From the NCBI GenBank assembly GCA_022432975.1, contig CM039505.1, forward strand, positions 52,737,749-52,801,748: a DNA stretch of 64,000 nucleotides. Reading direction: 5' to 3'. Under the pieces are notes generated by a model. That model made no database searches. It was not told the DNA's origin and worked only from the letters and a program-made list of their open reading frames with translations. The translations under genes were made by a program, and so were the position numbers. Shown here piece by piece: positions 34,589 to 47,500 of this stretch (position 1 is its first letter; every line of letters begins with the position of its first letter). This stretch comes from Begonia masoniana (Eukaryota; Streptophyta; Magnoliopsida; Cucurbitales; Begoniaceae).

Positions 34589-35907
34589 TGTTCTACTGAT
34601 AAGAAAACAGCAAATAATCAAACAATAAAAATGAGAGAGAGAGAAATTGACACCACAGTTTTTAACGTGGTTCGGCTAAGCTTGCCTACGTCCACGCTTC
34701 AAGGCTCCCCTCTGAAGATTCTTTCCTTCTCCTCACGAGAAAACCAGATCGAACTTTCCGGGCGTTGATCTACTGCCTTTACAACAACTGGATTGCTCTT
34801 CACGGGCGACAATCCACAGCCTTTTACACAATAGTAAGTAGGTAGTTTTTCAGCACAAACTACACTCTCTCAGAGATTGAATCTTCAAGTTTTGAAACAG
34901 AGAGATGTAGAAGAAAAATACAGAGTGATTACAAGAGTTTTCTCGTTAGGGTTCGAAGATTAATTTCAGCAAAAGTTATTTCTATCCAGCTTCTTTTTCC
35001 CTTAAATACTCTGTTTGCAATCGGCTCTCTTCATTGAATGCTTCTTACTGGATATGGAAATATATTACAGTTGAAGAAGCATCCGTACTTAGACAGCTAG
35101 CCGTTGCGTTCTGAAGTTGTTTTCGTGCTTCGCCATTAGTGGACAGGAGTTAAAGCTCTGGACGACTTTCGCTATTGCTTCGCAGTAAATTTGAATTCTG
35201 GCGGAAGATACAGTACACCGGAAGATGCGACTTTAAAAACGCTGAACCGCCATAGGTAGATGTATCTTTAAAATACCATCGGTATAAGTCTTCAAAATTT
35301 CATCGGTAGAAGTCTTCAAAATTCCATCGGTAGAAGTCTTCAGAAATTCCAGCGGTGGAACTTGAACTTTGTCGTCTAGCTATCGGAGGATGTAATCGTT
35401 GTCGTGTAGCTATCGGCAGATGAAATCTTTGGAAGACTTTGAAACGCCAGCGGTAGATGTAATTCTTTGTCGTTTAGCTGGCGGAGAAGTCTTCTTCAAA
35501 GCGCCAGCGGTGGATGTAGTTCTTGTCGTTTAGCTGGCAGAAGATGTAAACTTTGCTTTGTCGTTTAGCGAGTGGCAGTTGTAAGCTTTTCTTTGAAATG
35601 CTCTGCCTTAGAATGCCAGCGGTGGATGTGGCATTTGAATGCCAGCGGTAGATGTAAACTTTTCTTTGCCATCGGTGGATATACAATATAAAACAATTTC
35701 AACCCTGTTTTTCCGAACACTCGAACAGATTTATTAGACAACTAAAATACCCTTTTCAAAGGGCAGTTCCAGAGAAAATTTCGAGACATATATATGAGAG
35801 TCAATATTTAACTTATTAATCTCAGCAACATAATCTCAATCAAATTACATTATTTAAAAACACATAATCAAAAACATCGTTAGACTTAAACATAATTTAA
35901 GTCAACA
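34589..35907. mobile_element. LTR-like relic with GGTAGATG motif array
   Basis: The segment starts TGTTCTACTGATAAG and can be ended at AAGTCAACA, giving TG...CA. It contains AACGTGGTTCGGC followed by CTACGTCCACGC, a phrase common in plant LTR and repeat sequences. Its second half (35200-35690) is a run of degenerate repeats of the form ATCGGTAGAAGTCTTCAAAAT or GCCAGCGGTGGATGTA. Flanks (CTATTA / CTAATA) are not an exact target duplication, so the boundaries are uncertain. Confidence 0.4.
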
Positions 35908-36439
35908 CTAATATCTACTCACTTATTTACGGAGGATGAAATGTGAAATTAGTTCTTATGCATCAACTAGTGTATCGGGACCAGTACTATTGTGTAAACT
36001 TAGTTGGTTCTAATTGTGGAGACATAGTTGGTTCTCAATGCTAGTCATCTCCATTCTATTTTCTACGTTTCCTGAGAGAATTATTCATATTCTCCTTGTT
36101 CCTACTTAGTTCACTTTCCTATGAAACAAATCAACAAAAGAACCACATTAATTCATAACAATGATAGACAATGAATGGCATAATACCTTCAGCAAGGAAT
36201 GAGTTATCCATTTATATACAGTTACTAGATGCTACAAAAGAACAATAATCTGTGTATGAATAATTATTAGACCTGCTGCCTGCGAGTTGGTGGCTCTTCG
36301 GGAGCAGTAGACAATATATGGTCGGCCCATTTCGTCCTTTGAATGATATAAATGGATCCAATAGAGTTTTGGGGTTAGGGATTTAGGGTTTAGGTGCTTG
36401 CTGGCTTTTATTTCTCTCTCAGTGGGGTTATCAATTGTC

Positions 36440-36880
36440 TTCTGTCATGATAATGATTCTGCAAATATAGAGCGGGGGTGGAAACAATAGGCTGAAACCT
36501 AAACTCATTGCTTCTCGTACTTCTACTTCTAACACTACTCCCATAAGCATTGATTTAACTCATTGTTCCAGATGCTTATGTTCACAGCTGTTTTCACTGC
36601 ATCGATGCCATCTTCGCTCCAAGAAGAAGAGTAAGAGCAAACGCATCTTTCCCAACCTTCAAAACCTATTAGCAGCAGAAACTCCAAGTATTATTTATGA
36701 AGCGAGGCCAGACGATGGAATTATTTTGTGAGTCCTTTTCTTTTAAAGGAAAGGGTCTGTGCAAGTTGGCCGACCTGGCGTTGTTGTCATGTGCGACCTC
36801 GCATTGCCTGGTGAGAGGTTCGCTGGTCGGGTTACTCAAAGAAAGAGAAACTATGCTGAGGTATGAGTTAATTTCATCCA
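36440..36880 (+). pseudogene. TRM2/RumA-type RNA methyltransferase, exon 1 fragment (copy 1)
   Basis: The RumA/TRM2 family makes 5-methyluridine in tRNA or rRNA. The 3' part of the exon reads YEARPDDGI, then ELFCESFSFKGKGLCK, then in another frame VGRPGVVVMCDLALPGERFA and GRVTQRKRNYAE, followed by a GTATGA donor. This matches the N-terminal TRAM-like region of the plant proteins. A one-base loss (AAGTTGG for AAGGTTGG, near 36762) and another frame change near 36716 break it. The upstream part (CGCATCTTTCCC, 36645-36656) matches the second copy at 50967-51762. No downstream exon was found here. Confidence 0.6.
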
Positions 36881-37083
36881 GAATTTCAATTCGTTTGACC
36901 ATTTAGCTTTCTGCTATTCTTACAAGTTTCTCTAGCCTATTTGAAAACTTGTGCCAATATCGGTTTGGCTGCTGACACACCTTGATGTTAATTCAGCTAT
37001 TTATGCCTACGGCTACACTACAGTAACATAGCCTAATTTAATACAAGAATCCGTAAATCATAATTCTAAAATATTCATAAACC

Positions 37084-37367
37084 TGATACGTGCATTAGTG
37101 GAGACTAACTCCTAGCCTATATTATCGTTTATGGATTAGTGGGAACCGATTAGTGGGAAGTTAATTGTCGATTAGTGGGAAGTTAATTATTGCTGTTTCT
37201 TTAAAGTGTCATTTATTTCCATCATAGAAGGGGGAATAAAAAAGAATACTCAATCTCTCTTTATCACTCTATCTCTCTCTCTACTGCTTTTCCAGCGAAC
37301 ACAAATTAAATCTTATCCTCTCTCTCTTTCTACTTCTTTTCCATCGAACCTAAATTCACCCTTATCA
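37084..37367 (+). repeat. 5' LTR of the deleted element
   Basis: TGATACGTGC...CCTTATCA. It contains CT-rich runs (TCTCTCTC) shared with the 3' LTR. Confidence 0.85.
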
Positions 37368-37400
37368 GTGGTATCAGAGCCAGGTTACACCACCGGTTTC

Positions 37401-38117
37401 ATGGATACCCGTGGTTGATCTAATGCAGAATTTCGCACGGAAGTAAACGAAGTTTTAGCTCGCCATGAGTCTAACTTTGATAAAGTGCACGCAGCTTTAC
37501 AAGCGGTGTTGTCCGAGCTCCAAGCTCTGCGAACCTCCCGAAATTCGTCCGATATCAATCCTTTCGCCTCAGGACCGTCTTCTCAGTCCCCAAACAATGG
37601 CCGCTCACCCACCATCCCTAACCACCATCACCACCACCTCAAGCTGTCCTTCCTGGGTTTCGCCGGCGAAGACCCTACAGGCTGGATCTACAGGGCCGAA
37701 CAACCACGGACCTTAGCAGAGACGATCGGCGTTGCTCGATTAATTGAGAAACGGAACCAGCTGCAAAAGAAATCGGGTTCAATTGTCTCGCCAACGTCAA
37801 AGGCGATCTACAACCCCTCCGCTGGCCTACTTGGCCCTTCCCCAACCCACCAAGTGACGACGAAAGTTACTGCTCCAGCGACAGCATTTCCCCGAATCAC
37901 CAACGAAGAAGCACGCGAACGTCGTGAAAAGGGGCTCTGCTATTATTGTGATGAAAAGTTTATCCCAGGTCATTGTTGTGAAAGACCACAATTATTCATA
38001 CTTGAAGATTCATCGCATTCAAGCCCCAGTGACAATATGGCGGCTGACAGCGATACAAGGGACCCTGAAGCCATACCCGGAATTTCTTTACATGCCCGAA
38101 ATTTTGATGTTCCTTGA
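37401..38117 (+). pseudogene. Gag remnant with zinc knuckle, early stop
   Basis: The frame opens MDTRG and meets TGA at 37416-37418. It then stays open as SNAEFRTEVNEVLARHESNF, LSFLGFAGEDPTGWI (a Gypsy gag hallmark) and the knuckle GLCYYCDEKFIPGHCCERPQ, and ends at 38117. The family shows GFxGEDPxxWxxRAEQYF followed by several hundred residues; here RAEQ is followed at once by other sequence, so the gag core is also deleted. It cannot make particles alone. Confidence 0.75.
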
Positions 38118-38168
38118 AACTTATTCTGATTTTATCCTTGTGGACAAGGATTCTTAAGCGGTGGAGAA

Positions 38169-38438
38169 TGATACGTGCATTAGTGGAGACTAACTCCTAG
38201 CCTATATTATCGTTTATGGATTAGTGGGAACCGATTAGTGGGAATTTAATTAACAATTAGTGGGAAGTTAATTATTGCTTTTAGTTTCTTTAAAGTGTCA
38301 TTCATTTCCAGCATAGAAGGAGAAATGGAAAAGAAATGAATATTGAATCTCTCTTTATTACTCTCTCTCTCTCTAACTCGATCTCTCTCTCTTTCTCTTC
38401 CCACGTGTTTCTTCTCGAATCTAAATTCACCCTTCTCA
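38169..38438 (+). repeat. 3' LTR of the deleted element
   Basis: Starts TGATACGTGC and ends CCTTCTCA. It diverges from the 5' LTR, including an altered GGGAATTTAATTAACAATTA segment. Confidence 0.85.
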
Positions 38439-41400
38439 AAATCATACTATCTTTTTGAGATCATACGCATGATTTAGTTGAATATTTCACAATCAATACC
38501 ATGCAGCAAGTTTAATCATGACACAAATCACAATATTAATCGCCAACAAGGATGCTGAATCTAATCGAACTAAGATCAACAAGAGATGACATTCGTCAAA
38601 CTAAAAAAAATAAAACTCAAACATTTGTATTATGCTCCGCTATGAATTAAAGAATACGCATAGTTGAAGTTTTAAATAAATTTTCCACTAAAACATTCTA
38701 CCTTTGAAAGAAAAAAATGCCACAATGAAACCCACCTAAGTGTAACACTCAAAAATTTACTGCACAATTTATTTTAAGTACATGATAAATTATGCTATTT
38801 GTAATGGATAACTAGAGGTGAATAGTAGAAATTCAATTATTTTATAATTAGAGTTATTAATAAAGTTAGAAAGAGAAGTAAAACGGAGAAATGAAAAGTT
38901 AAATTGAGGTTGGAAAATCAAAGTTTGGTGGCTGTTTGGCGTGTAAGAAATAGAAATAGGAAGAGGGAGTTGTGAGTCACTCCAATCAAAGGACGACACC
39001 TCATCCTTTGGTGAGGCTTATTCAAGAAGCTGCCCTCCTTTTTTTAGATGATTTCCTTGAGAGAGAGAGACCCACGATTTTCTCCCCCTCCGTTGAAGCT
39101 CTCTCCCACGAAAACTCCTCAAGTTCTCAAGATTTTCAAGGTAAGTGGAGTTAGGGTTATGAGTTATGTATTTTGGTGGATAAATGTTTATGAGTTGTTG
39201 TTTTTGTTGAGTTTTATTGATGTTTGATGATGAGTGATGGGTTGGTGCACAAAATTAGTTTTCACTATCAACTTTTTAGCTTGTTTGATGTTCAACGTTT
39301 ATTATTTATTTATTTATTTATTTAAAGGTGTAAAAATGATAGAATGATTGTTAATTTGCAGAAAGGGGCTATTAAACTCCATGATCAACAAGTAGAGGTT
39401 AATTCTTTGAAGGGTTGCTCTAAAATGGTAATAATGAAGTTACTAGCTGAAACGAATTATTGAGATGATATGTTTTTTTTATTTTTTATTTTTGCAGACT
39501 TAATCTGTGATGTGTTAGATATGAGCATTTTTATTTGCTGATACACATATAGACGCTACATTGAATGTTTGTAATTTAGTAAAATAATACGATATGGAGT
39601 AGTTAATGAATTTTTCTGATTTCCCCGTAATCCTAAGGTACAATCTCAGCACATTTTATCAAATTCTGGTAACAGTTTTTACCTTTATCAAATGATTGAG
39701 TTCTTATATTTTAAAAACCTATGATTGAAGTTGAGCTATATTTGTTCCTGTTAGTTGTTACAATGAACTTGTTTACAGTATCCGTGAACTGTTACTGGTA
39801 TTTGAGATATCTTATTTTTAGTTGTTCTTACAAATAATTTGAGATACATGAGATTTTCATTTTTGAAAGTCTCGTTTTTATTAAGATTTGGATTACGAAT
39901 ATGCATATCTTATCCTTTTCACGTCATAGTTATTACTTATACCATAAAGCAGGAGTTTGTCATTTATGACATGCAAAGTTGAAAAGTGAAAGCATAATAA
40001 TTTTGTTACGACTTTTTGGTGGTCTTTATTTGAATACTATCAGCATGGTTCAGCTAACTTGTAAAGATAAGTTGAGGACCTTGACTAAGGTGTTTCATGT
40101 GATGTGTGCCTTATGTAGATATTATTGATCCTCTTTATCAATTAGGGGATTGCTTCTTAAATTTGCTTTAGGTAAGAAATAAATTTTATTTTGCTTCAAA
40201 GTTTTCTTGATAGTGATTGAAATGGTCATTGCGGCCCCAAGACATTTACTATCTAAAAGTAATGTGCAAATTAGCCATAATTGGAGTTGATGGAGTGAAA
40301 TCGCTTATTAGAAGATAACATTTTGTTGAGACGATTGGTTTATTTTCTTATTAATGTGTAACAGGTTTGAGTCAAAACTGAAGGAGACTACTTTTAGACT
40401 GGAACACGAAATGGCACACGAAAAGCTCCGCCAGCATGGCGAGAATCGATGTGACATTTTATGAAGATATAGGACGAATGAATGTTTTTTTGCTCTTTTT
40501 TTTATGGAGTTATTATGTATGTACCTGGTATATAATTACTGAATGCCCGTTTGAATTCTCCAGCAGAATCTTTGAAGCAGACAAAAGTTCTTTATGCAAC
40601 AAATCTGTCGATTGGGAGGTATGAGTAGTTATGGTATGAATTTATGATGCTGCATCAGTGACATTTGACTATGTATATTGTAGAATAATTTTACTTGACA
40701 TTTGACTATGATGCTGCATCAGTGAAGTGAAGCCCCTAAAGACTCAATACCTTGTCCAATGGTTTTGACGAAAATCTTTTTCATTTTGGTTTTTGGAACA
40801 TGACAATGAAGATCAACGCGAAGAAAACAGTAATCATTTGTTGGAAATCTTGTCATTTGTTCAAATAGTCTTAAATTAAAATTCAAAAAAGAAACATCAT
40901 ATAACACTGATGAATCCCTTTATTAAGATATTATTATTGTATAAGACTGAATACATGTGATTTTTAAAAAATGATTACTAATCTTTCCGTTTCTGAAGAA
41001 TTCTTTATCAGTGGTTATGAATGATTGATTTTTTTTAATTTTTTTAACCTTGATTCAGTCCAAGCAATTCAGAAAGATTGAGAAATAGAACCATATGATT
41101 TGATTCATTCTCAATAGCCACGTGATGATCATTTTGAAATGATCCTCTAATTATATTTGTAGGTAATGAAAGATGAGAACAAACTATGTTACATATACCT
41201 TGAAAATTCCAGTCTTATATACGTCATCATTTGTAGTAACTATCGTATAAGAAACTTTCAAAATGAATATTCTTATAATTAAGATATTTATTGTTTCTCA
41301 TCTTGCTTTGGGTTTAAGGTTTATGTTGTTGTTATTTAATTATTTTTCGTTCAGTTTATTGATATTTTATTATCAGATATGTTGATGTTGTTGTTTGGTC

Positions 41401-41869
41401 TTCGTGTTGCCATTTTATCTAGGTTTAGACAATTATTAGAAAAATAGTATTCCACTATTATGAAAGATATTTAAGTTAAGGGTCGGATTATTGAGATTGT
41501 TTTGGACTGAGTCGTTCCCCTTTCCGTTTCAACTTTCTTTAAGAGAGTAACAATGTCTATTGCTATAATATCTTATGTGTCTTATCAGACAATTCATTTT
41601 TATAATTACAACATAAACAGTTTCTTATGAATTAAACAATCACAAAAATGTCCGACAATAGTCATCACACAATATGTGCAGGAAGGGCCATATGAGTTAG
41701 AAAATACTATGGAAATGTAGTTGAAGCACTCCAAAAACCATTTCTAAAACATAAATAGATAAAACTAATTTTACCAAACGAGTCAATTATTTTCTTACAA
41801 CAACAGACTAATGAAACCAACAAACATTAGCAAACATAAGCACGATTAAGAAACAATAAGGCAGAATTA
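38439..41869. other. Mostly unrecognised DNA; possible exon fragments at 40365-40620 (+)
   Basis: Two plus-strand pieces look like exons. The first, after TAACAG at 40364, reads RFESKLKETTFRLEHEMAHE then KLRQHGENRCDIL and meets a stop, with coiled-coil-like composition. The second, after CCAGCAG (40565), reads SLKQTKVLYATNLSIG, with a GTATGAG donor at 40619. I do not recognise the protein. An ATGATGCTGCATCAGTGA phrase is duplicated at about 40645 and 40708. A TGTAACACTC phrase at 38741 resembles an LTR start, but no partner end was found. Confidence 0.3.
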
Positions 41870-42245
41870 AGAAGAAAATTAAAAAATAAAAGCCTAGTAG
41901 ATTTGTTTTGATTAGGAGGGGCGAAATTGGTAATTTGCATATTTTCAAATCAAATTGAAATTTAGTCAGGATGCAGTATGCTGCAAGCCTGTCCGTGACC
42001 CGTTGTCTTGTCTATCTATCGTGCTTTTAATATGATTTTTTTTTTTTTGTAGTTCAGGGGTTTGTTTTGAGGTGGTTTTTGTGGATATCCTTTGTATAAA
42101 GTGTGTTTTTTCTTCATCTTTGAATCCATTGTGGTATGCCGTGATTGCTTTCGTCGTCATCATCATTTCTCCTACCATGTGTTTTCTCTCTCTCACTCTC
42201 CCTCTCCCAGTCCCAGATGTGCACTGCTATCTCTCGGGATCTTCT
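41870..42245. repeat. Segmental duplication, copy A (empty site for the Copia element)
   Basis: It resembles 43370-43571 joined to 49298-49350. Shared phrases include ATTTGTTTTGATTA, GAGGGGC, ATCGTGCTTTT, GATATGATTTTT and ATTGCTTTCGT. Copy A reads GTCATCATCATTTCTCCT across the position where copy B carries the Copia element, so it shows the pre-insertion arrangement. Confidence 0.75.
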
Positions 42246-42544
42246 TATCAGAGACAGATATGGGTTATATTCTCGAGCAAGAGGTATTTTTCTTATGTGT
42301 TTCTTTCTTATTGCGTTGTCCATTCTTCACTTGGTTGGTAGTTTTGGTACTGAATTCGTAGGCAATCGATTCTGTTTATCCTTTTCTTCCATTTCCTTAT
42401 GTTTTTTCTTCGGATCTTGCTGCCTTGCCTTTCTTCTCTGGTTATTGCATGAAGCTGTGAGGCTTAAACTTCTTATTCTCTCAAAACACTATGCGAAAAA
42501 TGATTTATTGTAAAGTAATGGGACTGTGATAGTTAATTCGACTA

Positions 42545-42778
42545 TCAATGTCCATTGATATGTTTAACTGTAATCTTATCGATCCTCTTGACTAAGAAGC
42601 ATAGAATCTTTCTCCAGTTCTTCCATTTCAGCATCTCTACTGGCAGTCTTCCCCCACCCCCCAACTTCTTCTTATTTACCTTCTGTCCTCTCCCACTTCC
42701 TCCTCTTTGGTCATCTTCTTCCTCTTCATCATCATCACCAAAATCACCAAAGGCTTCCTCCTCTGCCACCGACATCAT
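42545..42778 (-). other. Open frame for an acidic protein start, unrecognised
   Basis: A 77-codon minus-strand frame starts MMSVAEEEAFGDFGDDDEEE, then a Gly/Arg/Lys-rich part. The acidic run followed by a basic run is not random-looking and could be the first exon of a gene, but the DNA is a simple CTT/CATCAT-rich stretch, which makes such frames by chance. No family was recognised. Confidence 0.2.
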
Positions 42779-43571
42779 ATAGGCAAGACTAAGAAAATCT
42801 CCTTAAAATAAAACGCAATCACTTGTAAAGAAAAAAAAACAGCAACCATATCTGCTAAATCTTCAGAACCACTATTTCTTTGTGCAGCTTTCGATATCTT
42901 TTATGGTTTGGGGTTGGGGTTAGGGCTTCTGGTTGGGATCCCCGGCAAATAACATAATAAAGGTAAACTTTTAATTTAAGTAAGATGAGAAAGTCGGATG
43001 ATGAAAATATTAGTCATGATCGATTTCTTTGTTACGCACATTCGTTTGAACAACAAGAATTTTGTAATAAGTAAAAGATTTTTACGAATTGTTTAGTGGT
43101 TTATTTTATTCTATTTATAGAAAAAGTGAAAATAGTAAAATCCTCAATATCATCATAGTTCTAAAGAACAAGTACCAGTCGAACCAATAAGTATAAAATC
43201 ATTAAACTTTAAATCTAACCAAAATAAATTAATTATGATGGATAATCAGTTGAGTTACACTTCAATAGAAAAATCTTGAAAATAGTTCAATAATATAAGA
43301 CTTGCGAAATAAGATGACTCTAGTCTATATTTGGTTACCTTGAAGATTTGGTACTTAAGAAAAAACTCAGTATATTTGTTTTGATTATGAGGGGCAAAAT
43401 TAGTAATTTTAATATTTTAAAATAAATTGTAGCATGCAGTACGCTACAAGTCTGTACTGTGACTCAGTTGTCTGGGTTATCGTGCTTTTGATATGATTTT
43501 TATTTGGTGTTGACGTCGATATCCCTTCGACAAGTGTGTGCTTTAAAAGTATTGCTTTCGTTGTTATCATC

Positions 43572-44191
43572 TGTTGGAAGGTGAAGCAGTTGGGTGTGTT
43601 GTTATTGGCTGGATCTTCAGCCCTGTGGATCTAACCCGGCCCATGACCCAGCTGATTAAACCTACCCACTTGTCCTTTAAGTAAGTAACCATTCTTTTAT
43701 TAAATATAACAGCAGTTTTCCAGAGAGCTATTTTTTTTTCCAGAGAACAGAACATACGAGAGGGCAGCAGTTTTTTCTGAGGGTTTTCTCTTCTTCTTGG
43801 CGATCTCTTCTCTGCCGATCTTGAGTTCTCTTGAAGTGTGATCGATCGTTGTGCGCGGTGATCATCTTGATCATCAGGATTTAGTTTCTGTCTATTTCCT
43901 TTCCTGTTTGAGGAGCGAGTGATTCGATTGTGTTTTTCTTTGAGAGTTCTTGATGATGTATCTGTGAGATCCGAGAGAAACCGAGGACTATTGCTGTACA
44001 TTTGAGGTTGATAGTGCATTTCGAGCTCGCATCGAGCTGCCGTGGATGTAGGTTGTCGTTAGTGACAACTGAACCACGTAAATCGGTTGTTTCTTTTCTT
44101 TTCTGCTTTCTGCATTTATTTTCGTTTTCTTTTATTGTCGATTAAGATCTGTGAGTGTATATGATCATAATAATCAGGCCTAAACATTACA
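43572..44191 (+). repeat. 5' LTR of the Copia element
   Basis: 620 bp, TG...CA. It holds the element promoter and polyadenylation signals in principle; I did not identify a certain TATA box. CTATTTTTTTTT and CTTCTTCTTGG stretches are shared with the 3' LTR. Confidence 0.95.
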
Positions 44192-44192
44192 G

Positions 44193-44204
44193 TGGTATCA
44201 GAGC
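44193..44204 (+). other. Primer-binding site (initiator tRNA-Met)
   Basis: TGGTATCAGAGC, one base after the LTR end. It is a perfect match to the standard plant Copia primer site, where minus-strand cDNA synthesis begins. Confidence 0.95.
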
Positions 44205-44545
44205 TTGTTGAATCGATTGCTGGATTCTGTTTGTGTCTGCCTTTCTTTTTTTTAATAAATAACTTCCGCAAGTTTTTTAGGTTCTTGATTTAAAGATTTT
44301 ATATTCTCTAAGATCAGATCTGTTTTTGTTATTGATTGTTTTTTTTTATTATTCTATCGAGTTAACCTACTGCACAGCTAATTTTCTGTTATTCATTAGC
44401 ATTTGTCTTTCTGATTCTTTAATCATAATTTTTTGTATTAAAATTGCCTCTGTCATTCTGTTAGAATTCTGGTTTGCAATTGTCTAGAACAAATTGGAAT
44501 ACACTGACACAATTTTGTTTGCTCTGATTTGAATCGCTTTGCACT

Positions 44546-47500
44546 ATGGCTGCACGTATGGAGATATTGCCGTTTGATGGCAAACATGACTTCGGGTCAT
44601 GGAAAAAGAAGATGCAGACTCTTCTATCCTTCAACAAGGTGGCCATCGCATTGGAATCAAATGAGGAAAAGTGGACGGGGGAACAAAAGGCCAAAAAGGC
44701 CGAAATAAATGAGATGGCGTACAACTTAATAGTACTCAGCTTATCAGATGACGTTTTAAGGAAGGTAGATGACAATGAAACCCCTCTTGCCATCTGGGGT
44801 AAACTCGAATCTCTTTACTCTGTTATTTCTATGCATAATATAGTGTTTTTGAAAGGTGCTTTGTTTTCTTATAAAATGGATAATAATAAAACGCTAGATG
44901 AGAATCTAGATGAGTTTTTAAAATTAACATTGTCTTTAAAAGGAACAAAACAAAACTTGGATGATGCTAGTCTTACAATGATTCTTTTAAATTCATTACC
45001 TGATCGTTATAAGGTTGTTAAAGACTCACTTCAATACACTGGAATAGTACCTCAATTGGATTTAGTGATCTCGGGCCTTAAGGCTAGAGAGCTTGAGTTA
45101 AACCAAATGAAGCGTACTGGAAATAACTTGTTTGTTAAAGGGAATAATCATTTTGACAATAATAACAAAAAGAAAGATAATAGGAATAAAAAGGACAACA
45201 ATAAAAACAAGAAGAAAGAAACTAGAAGCTGTCATCACTGTGGGAAAAAGGGACACTTAATAAAACAATGTTATAAGTACTTAGAGGAACAAAAGAATAA
45301 GGATAAGAATGAAAATAATGTAGCTTGCATGCTAGGTTCTGATTCTGATTTGTTTGAAGTACTTAATGTTTCTGATATTGCTTGTGATGATCGTTGGATT
45401 CTAGATTCAGGTTGCTCTTTTCATATGACTCCTAATAAATCATGTCTTGTTAATTTTAGTGAAACTTGTTCTGAAACTGTTTACATGGGAAATAATCAAC
45501 CTTGTGAAGTAAGGGGAATAGGTGATGTAATTCTATGTTTACATGATAACAAGAAGATAAAATTAACAAATGTTAGGTATATCCATGAATTAAAAAGAAA
45601 TTTGATTTCTCTTGGTACTTTAGCTGATATTGGTTGTACTTATAGGGCTGAAAAAACTATTATGAATGTGTATAAGGGTAGCAAACTTGTATTGTCTGCT
45701 TCTAAACTTTCCGGTTTATATATTCTTCATGGTTCTCATGTTTGTGCTAATGTAAATCATGTTTCTTTGAGTACTGACCATGCAGATACTGAAAAATGGC
45801 ATCTTAGACTCGGCCACATGAGTCATAAGGGCCTAAAGGTGCTTCACGACAAAGGTATGCTCGGTAAGAAACCTATTTCAGATCTGTCCTTTTGTGAAAC
45901 ATGTATTTTTGGCAAACAACATAGACTTAAATTTGATAAGGGTATTCATTTATCTAAGAATAGGTTAGAATATGTCCATGCGGATCTTTGGGGTCCTGAA
46001 CAACATGCAACTCATGGAAATAATCGTTATTTTTTATGCATTGTTGATGATTTTACTCGATATGTGTGGACTTTCTTGCTTAGAACTAAGAATGAAACCT
46101 TAGATAGATTTAAAGAGTGGAAAACCATGGAAGAGAACCAAACCGGGTGTAAGCTTAAGGGTTTAAGAACGGACAATGGTCTTGAGTTTTGCAATTTTGA
46201 ATTTGATAAACTATGTAAAGATAGTGGCGTCCTTAGACATAAAACGGTTAGAAAAACTCCTCAACAGAATGGAGTGGCCGAGAGGATGAACCGAACCCTC
46301 CTTGAAAAAGTGAGGTGCCTTTTGTTCACCTCAGGGCTATCTAAAGGTTTTTGGGGGGAAGCTTTAAGTACAGCCACCTATCTAGTTAATAGAAGCCCAA
46401 ACAGTTCTATAGATTTCAAAAGTCCTATAGAGATGTGGTCCAATAGGAAACCTGATCTTAGTAACCTAAGGATCTTTGGGTGTGCATCGTATGCTCATTC
46501 CAAAGAGGGTAAATTAGATCCTAGGTCTACCAAGTGTGTTTTCTTAGGATATCAGCAGCAACATGGTACTAAGGGTTATAGATTATGGGATAGAGAGTCT
46601 AGAGGGGTAAAAATTCTTGTGAGTCGTGATGTAGTTTTCAATGAAGATAGCTTTCCTTGTAAGGAAGGCAATGACATTCCTAGGTCTGATCCTGTAGATC
46701 CCATTTGTGTTGAGCCTACACCTTTTGAGGTGGAGATTCATGGTGAAACTAGTGAGGTTAGTGAAGATGCTCAGCAAGTGGTTGTTGATCATCAAGTCCC
46801 TAGTATTGAGAGAGAGTCTGAGCCTGCCCATCCACCTTTTGAGGTGGAGGATCATGTAGATCATAATGAGGAGGTCCAGGAAGCCATTCAAAGTGAATTG
46901 GCTGACTATCAATTGATTAGGGATAGAGAACCTAGAGTTAGGAGACCTAATATGAGGTATTCCTATGCTGATCTTGTGTTTACAGCTTTGGTTGTGGCTC
47001 ATAATATCCAATCGGTAGAGCCTAGTTCCTATAGTGAAGCTGTTAGATCTAAAGATAAAGATAAATGGTTAATTGCTATGAAATCTGAGATAGATTCACT
47101 TAAAATGAATAAAACTTGGACTTTAATAGATAAACCTAAGGATAAAAAGGTTGTTCAATGTAAGTGGTTGTTTAAACTTAAGGAAGGGGTAAACCAAAAT
47201 GAACCTCATCGGTTCAAAGCTAGGTTAGTGGCTAAAGGGTACACCCAAAAGGAAGGGATAGACTATGATGAGATTTTCTCTCCTGTAGTTAAGTTTAAAA
47301 CCATTCGCATTATGTTAGCATATGTAGTCCAGTTTGACCTTGAGTTAGAGCAATTAGATGTCACCACTGCATTTCTTCATGGGGAGTTAGAGGAGTATAT
47401 TGTGATGGCACAACCTGAGGGTTTTAGTGACAAAAAATATCCTGATAGGGTCTGTTTGTTACATAAATCGCTTTATGGTTTGAAACAATCTCCTAGGCAG

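Larger units (their letters stand above)
37084..38438 (+). mobile_element. Deleted non-autonomous LTR retrotransposon (1355 bp)
   Basis: The 5' LTR (37084-37367, 284 bp) and 3' LTR (38169-38438, 270 bp) both start TGATACGTGCATTAGTGGAG and end in TCA. They differ by substitutions and indels, so the element is not recent. TGGTATCAGAGCC (37369-37381) is the tRNA-Met primer site. GCGGTGGAGAA just before the 3' LTR is the polypurine tract. Flanks AAACC and AAATC form a target duplication with one mismatch. Between the LTRs there is only a gag remnant; protease, integrase, RT and RNase H are missing, and the sequence jumps from gag to the 3' end. The gag style suggests Ty3/gypsy. Confidence 0.85.

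Noticed and set aside
38741..39760. TGTAACACTC...GTTGTTACA as a second solo LTR
   Set aside because: Flanks CTAAG and ATGAA differ and the end was chosen only because it fits; TG/CA ends alone occur by chance.
43567..44019. Minus-strand 150-codon frame in the Copia LTR, repeated at 48578-49120
   Set aside because: It is antisense to the LTR, identical only because the LTRs are, and shows no domain.
46583..47011. 142-codon minus-strand frame inside the Copia pol
   Set aside because: Shadow of the gag-pol frame.
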